A stretch of DNA of 64,000 nucleotides from Neodontobutis hainanensis. Lineage: Eukaryota > Chordata > Actinopteri > Gobiiformes > Odontobutidae. Both the position numbers and the translations under genes were made by a program. The notes under the pieces were generated by a model, which saw nothing but the letters and a program-made list of their open reading frames with translations, did no database searches and had not been told where the DNA came from. Shown here piece after piece: positions 1 to 64,000 of the stretch. The stretch covers positions 1,089,864-1,153,863 of the forward strand of contig JALDNG010000092.1 in NCBI GenBank assembly GCA_024349245.1, read 5' to 3'. The first letter of the stretch is position 1; every line of letters starts with the position of its first letter.

Positions 1-3000
1 TACATCATTTGATTATGATAGAAGATAAAGATAGTACAAGTAAACTATCATAAACCATTCAGAAACAGGAGGAAATTGGCAGATGAAGTGTAAAAGAGAA
101 CACTTCCTCTTAAATGGACTTTGGAGACATTGTTAAATAGCAAAAGTGAATACAAGTCAAGCTGAACATTTGTGAGAAAGAAGATCCTACTGTCTGAACA
201 AGTAGGGGCCAAGACATGATTATTTTTGACTACAATACTCTCACTCAGAATGGCTAGCCCCACCTTCAGCACAATCAGGCTCGAACTGTTCAAACAGATG
301 CCGCTTTGAGGAGATCCCTGTGCTTTTTATTCAATACAAAGACTCTTGTCTTTCAGAAACTGCACTGCTGTAATTATGTGTACTGTAAAAGGTTTGTAAA
401 TGGTCTCTGTCTGAAAAAAAAAAAATACTTGAAATTTTCTTGGAAGTGTTGCTATGCTAAGTTAATATTTGTGTCTAAAACGTGTGCTTTTATTCTTGGA
501 TATGTAAATGCTTTTTCTGATATTTTCATCTGTGAAGTTTTGGCCCCATTTAAATGTCATGAACTCCTCCATTTCCCTGAGACGTTTTTGTGTTTTAAAC
601 GGTGTCCTCCTTTGTTGTATTTGTGAATGAGGCTGAATGTGCTGAGAATAAGGAAATCACGTCACGCTCTGATCCGTGTGGCTCTGAACACTCTCCCCGA
701 GGCTGGGATTCATTGTGCTGAGATGTCTTAATTCGCCACAAACACAGCTCTGTTTGGATCCAAGGAAAAGATTCTAAGCCCGAACTGAACATGTGTTGGT
801 TTATCTCAGGTTCAGTAGGTTTATGTCAAGCTCAAGAGACAACGTGGCTGTGTCCAGAACTGCTGCTTAGTCTGGTTTTGTGGTCTGGTTTTGGCTTTGA
901 CCTCTCATGGTTCTTCACATCTTGAACCACTCCAGACTGTTTTCTGATTTTATTAGTGACAAACAAGGACAGAATCATTCTTTAATGATAAACTTGACAG
1001 ATCTTAAGAGCCAGAGTCACGCTGTTCTGTTCAAATGCCTTTTAATGTAACACCTTGATTTCATTTGACCTCAGACAGGGGTCTTTCTTTCCAAATGTTG
1101 AATCCTGTTGATTCTGATCCATAGTGATGGGTCCATGTGAGCTGTTTTTAAAGGGGTGTTTCAAAATCATTCACATCAACTGAAAAGTTTTAACCCTTTT
1201 AATAAAAAGAGTCATAATAAATATTAATCTTTGTGCATAGCTTCTCTGTTGGCTAACACTCGACCTCTGCGCCTTGAGAGTTCATGCTTCCATCACATGG
1301 CAGAGTTACTAGAGCAACAACATAAGTGTATATAAGGTCAGCTTAACCTCAGTCTGGTTCTGAAGATAGAACAAACAGACTCATAGGACTGGAGTTACAT
1401 CCAGTGACTGCCTGTCTATTTAGTATGTGCTACATCCTCTATGGTCTATGGATTTAAAAATGACCGCCCACGGATATAACTAAGCTGTAAATTTCCCCGT
1501 TGTGTGATTATTAAAGATTCATTCAAACCTGACGGGTTTAGGTGCCTTTGACCCCTGAGGTGGTGGGGCAAAGGCCCTGAGCCTGATCCCCCTGGACCCA
1601 CACAACCCCCCCACCTCCTTTTCTTAAGGTTGAACACTATTGGCTGTTCACTGCAAACATCTGACCTTTTTGCGGCACACACTCAGGGGTCATTGTTTAG
1701 GGTTTAACCCCAGGGTCAGAGAGAATGTTTAGAACTAGCCTCGAGAAACAAATGAACCCAAGTCATGCTAAAACTACGTAGCCGCTAATGCCACTGTCCC
1801 CAAATAGACTCCCACCACAAGGGCCACAAAATAAGAGCAGTGTCTCCTGTGTGAGCAATAATTTAATTATTCATGAAAATACTGCAGAATATATATTTAA
1901 AAACAACACGTTTTAATGAATCCAGTCAGAATCTAATATTTTGTTTGTGCTCACATAAAACACTTCTATGAAACAAAAGATAAAAGTTTCCTAAACCCAT
2001 TGTTGGTGTGCCTTTAAAACAAACACAAGCAGCTCATCACCATTTAAAACACAACTTAATTATCTCAGAAGAAAGAAGTGTAGCGAAAAGCGAAAATAAA
2101 GCTTGAGTGTTTGGAGAAACTTTTCCATCTGAGTCTGGTCTGTCTTCATTTAAATGTCTCTCACTTTGATGCTTCAATAACTGTGTGTTTTCTGGAAGAA
2201 GGAGGAAAACAAAAACAGTGCCATTTCCTAAATTTCTTTCTTGAGGCGTGTTTTAAAAGAGTTAATGACTTCTGCATTTGTAGAGTGTCGCTCCAAACTG
2301 AGATTGAGAAAAGGACTGACGCCTACTGAGCTCAGTGACTGACAGCTCGGAGGAGGTGAAGCCGACGGAGGAGGACTCTGCAAAGACTATTGTTGGTCAC
2401 TTTTCAGAAAGTAACTGCTGCTACCCCTCCGCAGTCAAACAGGCTTTGTGTAAAAGCGTCTTTTACATCCTAAAGATTGAATCAAGCTTGGGGCAGTATG
2501 AAGTTGTGATGTATGGGAACCTTGAGGAAAAATACAGTTCTAACTTTACGTGTTTTTCATTTGATTTAGATTTTCTGAATGGTACATATGGAAGTGTTAT
2601 GAAAGTATTAAAAGAGGATTACTTTGTACATCTTAGCTTGAGACAGGTGCACAGAAGAAAGTGCGCGTAACGCTGGCCCAACAAATATATACATACTCCC
2701 ACACACTGTCTGACAACTTGCAACAGAGAATTAAATTTTTATTAATCAAAGCAACGTTTCGGCCAAGGGCCTTCATCAGGCAAATGGATGAGCAGTGAGA
2801 AGAAGCCATCTTAAATAGGAAGTGGTTGGGTGCAAGTCTGAGTCACTAAAGAAGGGCTAGAGTTGAGTCCAGTTCAAATCCATGAGTGAACTTAGTTTGG
2901 TTAGTTTTGTAAATGACATTCGTTCTAACATAAGCATTGATATATTATTTGATTGGGATAATGGAGGAGTTGAGAAATAAATGGCTGCCCATTACTGTCA

Positions 3001-4878
3001 ATGTACATTACTCATTTGGTGCATCTTTCAGGCGGGATAGAGCGGTGAATAAAAGCACATTTTAGCAAATTTAAGGATAAAAGGAAAAAAAAGTCTGTGA
3101 TTCTAAAATAGGTAACACAGTTGTAGACATTCTGTCAGCTGGACTCCTGTTGTTTGGTTTTACATTAGGCTCTTTGAAAATCTTTTTTGGGCAACAGGGG
3201 AATTGTTTTGTTGCAGTACCTCGTGTGGCCACTTATCAAATTGGCAGCAAAAGGATGGGGCCCAATCCAGATCTAATAATACATCCATGAACATAACCAT
3301 TAGCCAGTAATACTTTAAGGTAGCTTTACCTTTTCTGTGTTTTCTCCAGGCCTTGATTTGGAATCAAACCATTTTAACACCTTTCTTATTATTACTGTGG
3401 ACTTTTTATCTGAAAAGTTAAAACTATTATGCTCCTGAGGCACTTTTAAAATGTACTATCTCTTTCCTCACTGATGGAATAAAACTTATCTGTGTCCAGT
3501 GGCTTACGTGTCCATTTCTTTTGTCTTTAAATTAGATCGGTCCTCTTCCCTTTTGTTCTGATCAAAGGGATCTGTGTCTGTTTCTCTGATAGAGCCCTGT
3601 GCACACAGTTAATTTCCAGGAGCTGAGCCGCCGTGTGCCGTTTGGTTTCGGCAGCTCTTCCACACCTCATCGTAATGAGAAGCGCCACTGGAATAATTAC
3701 AATAGTAATCCCAGAGGAGAATCCTGCTCCAGTCTCACTCGGTCATTAACTCCAGCAGCTTATATGTACTTTCATACAGTCCAGACTCTCAGCTCACTTT
3801 CTGACACACACACTTCATTTCCTTTGCACATTTGTATCCAAAAGTTTATTTTCTTGTATTGTTGTATATGTTGTAAAAGGAATGATATGTGAAAAAAGAC
3901 ACCTCAAGACATAATCTTTTCTTTATTATTGAGGATGTTCAGCACATACCAGAAGCTTTGGCCATTTATGCACAAATAGACAGAGGTCTCAAATAGGGGA
4001 CAGTCTAGAAACAGAAAAAGTGCCTATTCCAGCTCTGGATATGACAAAAAACAAAATATAAATAGAGAAAAAGGAAGCAAACTGAAACGTGGATTAATAT
4101 TGACAATGCAATACAGAGATGTTTAACAAGATGGAGATAATTACAGGACCAGGACAGAACAGACAGAAGTTTTTAGATGGATCTGAAAAGAGTTTATATA
4201 TATATACATTCATCCATCTTCTTCATCTTATCCAGGCCAGGTCGCGGGCTCCCTAGACACTTCCTCCAGCTCTTCCAGGGGAATACCAAGGCGTTCCCAG
4301 GCCGGTACATATGGCCAGATTTTTTTACATTTATTTTATATATCTTGGTGGCAATAACTGGCTTAAGATTTCACGAACAAATACAATTAATCTGACTTCA
4401 ATCCATCTAAAACCTGTTCAAATCCATCTAAAACCTTTTCAAATCCAACAAAAAAAAATAACATCCACTAAATGTTTTGAAGGGACACATACAACATTGT
4501 AACGGCCGCATTTGTCCCCTGGGCCTTGAGTTTGACACAAAAACTAAACAGAAATCATTTTTGGGTCAATACATTTTAGTGTTGTAGTCACGGTGACCAA
4601 ACCAAAGTATATATATATATTTCCTTGTGCACTTTCCTTAAACATAGATACATTTGTCTCGGGTAAAATCAAAGCACAATCGTCTCGTCTTTGTCCTGTT
4701 TCCGTCTCTGTGCCTCAGCTAATGACTCCCTGCTCCTCTTGTTTCTGTCCCAGTGCTTCTGAATCCTGCAGCGGCGGCGTTTTCCTTTCAGTGAGTGACA
4801 GACGTCCCCTATATCTCCTTGTCATCCGTCTCACTTCACACTCCCCGCCGCTTGCCGCCGTGCATCACCAAAAAGCAC
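1..4878. other. DNA downstream of efcab6-like gene; no supported gene
   Basis: AT-rich sequence with short open frames that have no coding look. One frame at 2335-2670 begins with an acidic TDSSEEVKPTEEDSAK stretch after a CAG. It could be a last exon of a convergent plus-strand gene but is unsupported. A short repeat-like segment near 2697-2830 carries the motif AACGTTTCGGCCAAGG. An RTE-like LINE remnant lies at 4205-4315. Confidence 0.5.
4205..4315 (-). mobile_element. RTE-like LINE 3' fragment
   Basis: The plus strand carries TTCCTCCAGCTCTTCCAGGG and GGCGTTCCCAGGCC, the complement of the C-terminal coding end of a common fish non-LTR element. The same sequence recurs at 33893 and 45882. 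It is short and decayed. Confidence 0.55.
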
Positions 4879-4884
4879 TTTATT
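4879..4884 (-). terminator. Candidate polyadenylation signal AATAAA
   Basis: AATAAA on the minus strand, about 340 bases after the efcab6-like stop. It is the first perfect hexamer I noticed downstream, giving a modest 3' UTR. Other AATAAA-type hexamers lie further down in this AT-rich DNA. Confidence 0.35.
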
Positions 4885-5220
4885 TGATTGGTTCTGAAGC
4901 ACAAATCAGTGTCGAACCACAGCCGACAGCGAGGAAGTCCCAAATTATCCATCACTCGCTGCTTGTTAGTCTCTGAGCTCCTCTCTGTTCTGTTCGTTTG
5001 ATGGAGCTGTTTGTTCTATCAGTCACAAGGAACAATTCTGTAAAAAGTCCATAAATGATGAGGCTTTGTTTTGTGAGGCCTGTATCCTCAAGTTTAGCCA
5101 AACTTTAACCCATGTCCTATAGATTAAAAACAGTATAATGTCTTAAAAAAACAAGCAAAATATATCCCCAACTATTTGTACATCAAAAGCACGTCTACAG
5201 CTCACAACTACGACTAAAGC

Positions 5221-58570
<53,350 letters not shown>

Positions 58571-59055
58571 TGTGAAGTCTCTGTTACTACGGAGCCAAAT
58601 TACACAGTGAGTCTCTTTTAAAATGTTTATGAACAAAAGCACAAATAGTAGTGGATGGTAAACTGTTTCTGCTCTTGTGGAAAAATCAGTGAGTAAAAAG
58701 TTAAACCATAAGTTGTGTATAAAGGTATCTTAAAATCTATTTAAATTGAAAAACTGATAAATTAAATAATTTGTAAAAAAAAAAATGTGTGATCTAGAAA
58801 CAGTTCTGAAAAATCTGCATGTAAGTTAACAAACTGACTGGAGGAACATTTATCAAGAAGGAATCTATCAATTCACAGCAGCATTTATCAGTTTTGCGTA
58901 AATTTCTTTAATTTATACAAATCACATAAGAAAAATTTTGCTAAATAGGCATAGTGCCATTGAAATGTTGGCATCCATGGCCATTTAGGGCTTCCATAGA
59001 AGACAGCTGGAACACTCAGCTTTGACACTGGAGCTAACTGCTTTACAATCCTTTA

Positions 59056-59781
59056 ATGTTATCTGGTTGTCTCACCCTCAGCTCATTGTTGAACGAGATT
59101 GGGGACCGCCTCCTCACAGACCAGCTCCAAAAGCCTTGGCTAGCACCAACGCTACTATCAGCGATTAGGACACTGAGGGCCTCTGCTGTTCCAGGACTTT
59201 TTGTCATAATAAAACACTTATCAACCCGAGGCCCTGGGAGAGAACACTCCAGCTCCATAGCTAAAGTCAGAAGTCACAGAATCGAGAAGAGAATAACAGT
59301 TAGATTGTTGTCTAATCAGACAAACCTGATTCAAATCCCCTGCAAACAGATAAAGTCTGGTCCTGCTCAAACAGACTTGAAACTTGCAGTGTTCAATGTC
59401 AGGTCCTTGGGAAACAAATCTTTTTTAATTAATGATTTTATAATTTCAAATAAGCTTGATTTTATGTTTTTAACAGAAACATGGTTAGACAGCAAGACTG
59501 GAAATGCTGTCCTTATTGAATCCACCCCATCAAATTTCACATTTTTATCCAAAATGCGGGAAAACAAAAAGGGTGGTGGTGTTTGTGCTATTTTTAGAGA
59601 TAATATTCTTATCCAGAAACTATCACTTGACGAGTTTTCATCATTTGATTATGTGTCATTCAAAATGGAGTTGAGGTTTTCTCCATCTATTTTATATGTT
59701 GTTCTTTACAAACCACCAGAAAACTGGCAGACTATAGAAATTATCTTAGATTTAACCTACAATGCAGACAAAGTAAGCTGA
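59056..59781 (+). pseudogene. LINE ORF2 N-terminal endonuclease fragment
   Basis: An open frame of 241 codons contains LKLAVFNVRSLGNKSFLIND, LDFMFLTETWLDSKTGNAVL and KKGGGVCAIFRDNI, matching the first motifs of an APE-type endonuclease (N-x-R-S-L, LTETW). It stops before GDFN and has no reverse transcriptase, so it is a 3'-truncated or deleted LINE copy. The open frame alone does not imply a host gene. Confidence 0.75.
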
Positions 59782-61617
59782 TTCCTAAAAGCCTACGGCT
59801 CGGTTCTGCTGTTAAAGTGTAACTAGACCCCTGGTCAGAGCCCAACTCCACCCACTCACAAAATCTGAAAAATAGGCAGAGCCCAGCAGAGACAGAGGTG
59901 ACAAACAGTGTACTAGTGTTTACGTTAGTCTAAATTTAGTCAACAAAGTAAAGTCTCAAAAACTATAGTGCTAAATGCTGTTTTCAGAGACTGAATCTAA
60001 GATGATAGACAGCAGCAAACTTGAAGGATGAAGTATCTTCAACAGTGAAGTGACGCAGGAAAATTAACCAGGTCATGATAAAAAATAAACATATAAACAT
60101 GATTTTATTTCTTAAATTAGACCATTCTAATGACAATAAAATGAGATTATCACACACCTCATGTGTTCTTGTTAGAGTATTTAAAACAAGTAATTGCACT
60201 ATAACAGTAAAAAAAAAAACTGAAGAATGGAACTAAACGCATTTCCTTGCCCTTGTATTCTCACTTCCATCTGGATGTTAGCTGGAGTCATCAGTGGACA
60301 CCTCACACCTTTTCCACATTATTGGTGTAGAGCTAGTCACATGACACAGTCCAATTAGCCAAAATAGGAAAATTATGCAAAAACTGCACAATCCCTAAAA
60401 GATGCTCTGCATTTGCACAATCTGCCTTTTCATTTTAAACCATCAAACAATGGAATCAGCTCCTAGACAGTCTGAAGTTCTAAATCTTGTACAAAGCATA
60501 TATTTTCTTGTGAGATTAATGTAGTTGTACATGGTGCCTGAGAAATAAAGAATAAACTAAACTAAACATACTAAACAACGAGTTGAGCCGGATACTCGGC
60601 TGAAACGAATATTATGCACTTTTGCCGAGTACGAGTATTATATGAGTAATATGAGCTAATATCTGTGCTTGGATTGAATAAAAATCCTCATTGGTTAGCT
60701 GTGTCTGCGTTCTGTACCGGCGCCCCTCCCCTACATCTGCAGCCGCTCTGCTCACTCACAGAACACTGAGAAGAGAACAGCGCTCTTTCTCTCTCTGTCT
60801 CTCCCTCAGTCACTCAGGTTCGCGGGTCTTTTCCGTTAACAATTACGGTTTCTTCAGCTTCAGGTTTGTTTTATATTTCAGTTTGTTTGTAGTACTTATT
60901 AACCAGTGGGGTTCTGTTAAATTTAGGTTTGTTGAGACATGGTGATTGGTAGAATGTGACTAGCGTCTCAGCCTGTCAAAGATTTTTTTCTTCTTTTTTT
61001 TAACTGTCTGCTGGCTCTAACCAGTTTTTTGACTTCACGCAAAAAATCAAGTAGTAGTATAACAACTCCTGCAAAACTATATTACAAATTAATTAGCTAA
61101 ACACACACTCTCTCCCTCTCTCTGCCTGTCATCAGAGTTTTTTTTTTTCTTTTACCCGTCTGCTGGCTCTAACCAGTTCAGAGTGTCTGACACTTGCTCT
61201 TGCTGTATTTCATAAAAAATAAAGGAATTGGTGGTATAAAACTGTAATATTACAAATTAATCACACACATACCTGGTGTGGAAAAAAAAAGAACCAACAA
61301 AAAACAAATTCACACTGATAATAACAAAACTTTAAAGTTAAAAAAAGAAAGTTATGTTTAGATAAAAACTCTTGTACATTACATTTTTCATCATAATTGC
61401 AAACCAATGTGTTCATACATAGTTCGAACTGTATATAGTTTGTTTGTTATTGTGATTTTTAAAACCATTGATCTGAAGTTCAATGCTGATGCTGTCATGT
61501 AAATGGTTTTCTAATCAGCAATAAATATTGCAATTTAACAATAAATTGCAATATTTATATATTAACATAATAACAATTTCTGATCAACCCATATTAATTG
61601 CATAATTAAAAATAATC

Positions 61618-62745
61618 GAGGTGGGCGATACTGCAAAATTTTGTATCGATCAATACCAAGTATATACAGGGCCACTATTGCTGATACTGATACCGATACC
61701 GATGTATATAAATATTTTTAGCACACAATTAAAATTACAATTACTTTCTTGTTTAGGGGATATCAAAATGATTAATTTTAGTCTATAGCCTATTCACTTG
61801 TAACTTAAAAATGCAATCTTGTAGTGTCCCTTTCATTGTTAAATTAAACAAACACACACCATGAACACACATATTTGTTAATCTTAGTTTTCATAAAATA
61901 ACATTAACAAACATTCATAAATATTGTTAACAATTAACACTTTATTTGTAAAGTGTTATAATTTTTCCTTTTATTTCATTTTTATAAAAAAATATCTCTT
62001 TAGATAACTACATTTTGTGGTGTATACAACTGCAGTTTTACAAAAAATACCACAGTTAAACTATGGTTAGGGAAGGCATTGTTCATTTGAGGATTATATT
62101 ACCCATGGTTACGTTTTGTTACAACTATGGTGAGGACACTTCATGCTGAAGATCCAATATGACTTAAAACATATTTCTACCAGTGTTGACTACCTGGATA
62201 ATATTTCTGAAGCTGAAAGGACTCTGCCAGTGACTTCTAACTCGCTGCCGGCGGGGCTCTGAAACATTTGCCTCCTCTCTTTCATTTTGTAGTTCCAAGC
62301 TCTCATGACTTTTTATGTGTTTGTGTAAGTTGGTGGTGTTACCAAAGTTGCGAATGGCCTTTTTCCAGACGTCACAATTCATGGTGTTTTCATTCACAGC
62401 AGTAAAATATCTGCCAGCTCCAGGAGACCAAGGCAGACACGCACCACCTCGCTCTTACTCTCTCTGCAGCTGCTGCTGTTGCCGCTGCTGAGTCACGTGA
62501 TGGCAGGGCAACAAAACACAGTAGAGCGGGGGGATCAATGTGTGTGACGTGTGAAAGAAGCTGCATAAGAGAAAGCGTTATATACAAGCTTATTTTAAAT
62601 ATTATATTTAATGAAAAATAAATAAAATCACTGTTATAAAAAGCCTTTTAATATCGATATTTTGACTTTTGAATCAATCATTTTCAATACAAGCCCTATA
62701 TCGAAAGTATCGATATTAAGGATCAATCTGCCCACCCCTAACAGA
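61618..62745 (-). mobile_element. hAT-like element with BED-type zinc finger remnant
   Basis: The left end GAGGTGGGCGATACTGC and the right end ATCTGCCCACCCCTAA are inverted. On the minus strand at 62164-62397 the frame reads CDVWKKAIRNFGNTTNLHKH then IKSH, a BED finger in which the second Cys of the CxxC pair is Trp. No catalytic domain follows. Confidence 0.6.
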
Positions 62746-63633
62746 TAATTCATATGGTTAACAGATACAGATACAGATAATGCTGTACTTGCTCATCCCT
62801 ATTACTTATTTAAACTTTTTTGGAAGCAGATTTGTATAATTATGCAGATGTATGTCTCAGACATTATGAGCAAGAGTGTTAGTTTAGAAGTTATTTTATT
62901 AATGTGTTTATAATTGTTTAATTTAATAAAATTTAATTTAATTGTAACCTTTTAAGCTAAAATATTGTTTTAACGTTCCCACATATGAGCTGTACATTAT
63001 TAGATGAGACCTTGCTGAGATCTTCACTGTTTTTAAAACGGTTGTCTCTATGAGCCTGTAGGCTCATTTCATTGTGCAGAATTAAGGCCAGTTTAGCCGG
63101 GAAATCAATCCAGTTGTGACATAATGCACGCACCCGTGTACAGCTCTGATTTCCTAGTATAGACTCCATGACAATGAGCGAGATTAGCAAGCATATGTGT
63201 CGAGATGAACTCTGCGAGCAACAAAAAAAAAAACAAACAACCGGCCTCTAGCAAAGCCCAGACACCAACACTGACAAAAAAACAACAACAATGATTTATC
63301 AAGCAAGGCCCGCAGAGGAAAAAAGGAGTGTGACCGACGTAAGGGGAGGAGTGAACATAGGCAGAGTGGAGAGAACTGTGGTACTGCTGCTACCTTGCTA
63401 CTTTGGGGGATAAAAACACTCTGCTTTTTTATTGAAAAGGGAAGACATAATTACAGACCATATATAATATTGTGGCGTTTTGATTTCAGTTGTCTAATGC
63501 TAAATAATGGTAGCCTGCTATGAAGGTAATTTTGTGTCTTTTTAAACAAAGCTTTTTTTTTCACCAAATTTACATAACTGGATTTTTTGCATCGAATTCT
63601 GATAAAAAAAATTCATTGTATAATAATTTTGTA

Positions 63634-63745
63634 GCAAAATACAGTGTCCAGAAATTCAGTGTACAAAAATACAGTGTCTAAAATTTAGTGTACAAAAATA
63701 CAGTGTCTAAAAATTCAGTGTACAAAAATTCAATGTTTAAAACGT
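63634..63745. repeat. Short tandem array (about 30-bp unit, 3-4 copies)
   Basis: Units of AAATACAGTGTCTAAAA plus TTCAGTGTACAAA alternate with small changes, about 150 bp before the plus-strand start codon. Confidence 0.8.
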
Positions 63746-63794
63746 ATGAAACTTACGTCAGGTAAATAAGGCCTGAGCAATCAATCCTGACTCA

Positions 63795-63888
63795 TATCAA
63801 ACTACATCCAGCCAATACAATTCCAAGCTGACAGTCACGTGACGCGAGTCTTTCAATTCCGCCGCGAAAAGCAAGCTGACCGTTCGCC
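63795..63888 (+). promoter_or_regulatory. CpG-bearing promoter / 5' UTR with GTCACGTGAC palindrome
   Basis: The segment before the ATG has no obvious TATA box and contains the 10-bp palindrome GTCACGTGAC, whose core is the CACGTG E-box bound by USF/MYC-type factors, followed by GCGAG and CCGCCGCG. This is the kind of promoter seen at housekeeping genes. Assignment rests on context only. Confidence 0.4.
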
Positions 63889-63909
63889 ATGGCGTCCAGT
63901 GGCTCGTCG
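63889..63909 (+). CDS. First coding exon of an unidentified plus-strand gene (partial)
   Basis: ATG in a strong Kozak context (TTCGCCATGG) starts MASSGSS, and a perfect donor TCG|GTAAGT follows after seven codons. The sequence just upstream is CpG-bearing, unlike the AT-rich surroundings. The window ends before the next exon, so the product cannot be named. It is divergent from the efcab6-like gene, about 5.3 kb away. Confidence 0.5.
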
Positions 63910-64000
63910 GTAAGTTTATATTACTGTCATTGTTTTGTTCATTCTAACTCACAAGAAGGACGTGTACAGTACTATAATACTAAGTACTAAGCCTCGCTGC

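Larger units (their letters stand above)
58571..63794. other. Intergenic region between the two divergent genes
   Basis: It holds a LINE endonuclease fragment (59056-59781), a hAT-like element with a BED finger remnant (61618-62745) and a tandem repeat (63634-63745). Two copies of GTCTGCTGGCTCTAACCAGTT lie about 150 bp apart near 61005 and 61160. A GC-richer stretch at 60700-60850 ends in a pyrimidine tract. No host exon is supported. Confidence 0.5.

Noticed and set aside
59056..59781. A 241-codon plus-strand frame as a host gene
   Set aside because: VFNVRSLGNK and FLTETWL are LINE endonuclease motifs. The frame is a truncated retrotransposon.

Overview
This is a 64 kb piece of a vertebrate nuclear genome, almost certainly from a teleost fish (percomorph-like). 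It is AT-rich and intron-dominated. It is crowded with fish-type interspersed repeats: several Tc1-like transposons, hAT and PIF/Harbinger elements, tRNA-headed SINEs, and L2-like and RTE-like LINE pieces. There is no bacterial gene organisation, operon, CRISPR array or phage.

One host gene dominates. Short exons on the minus strand, each bounded by AG/GT splice sites, chain from about 58,570 down to a TGA stop at 5,221. All junctions of the 21-exon model are phase-compatible and give about 966 codons. The product is a chain of paired EF-hand modules that I read as EFCAB6 (DJBP-like, EF-hand calcium-binding domain protein 6). The terminal exons (5,221-18,884) and the first module (31,577-45,378) are clear. 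The middle (22,204-27,403) and the initiation exon (58,488-58,570) are less certain. The model is shorter than the roughly 1,500-residue human protein, so exons may be missing or the fish protein may be compact.

Layout: 1-5,220 is DNA downstream of the gene, with a candidate polyadenylation signal at 4,879. 5,221-15,637 holds the last eight exons. 15,672-21,993 is a block of Tc1, hAT and SINE insertions between exons. 22,204-32,847 holds the middle exons plus two oppositely oriented LINE reverse-transcriptase pieces and a long-inverted-repeat MITE. 32,848-45,323 is a 12.5 kb intron with a 13-bp minisatellite, a gutted L2-like LINE, an RTE endonuclease piece and a PIF/Harbinger element. 45,324-58,570 holds the first exons and a nested hAT element. 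58,571-63,888 is TE-rich intergenic DNA. At 63,889 a short coding exon of an unidentified plus-strand gene begins, behind a CpG-bearing promoter with a GTCACGTGAC palindrome.

I found no convincing new multi-gene system. The most interesting points are two Tc1 insertions lying 35-40 bp upstream of splice acceptors, an exon readable in two frames, a MITE family with very long inverted repeats, a PIF/Harbinger element with an intact TTA duplication, nested transposons, and a minisatellite that is open in all three frames.
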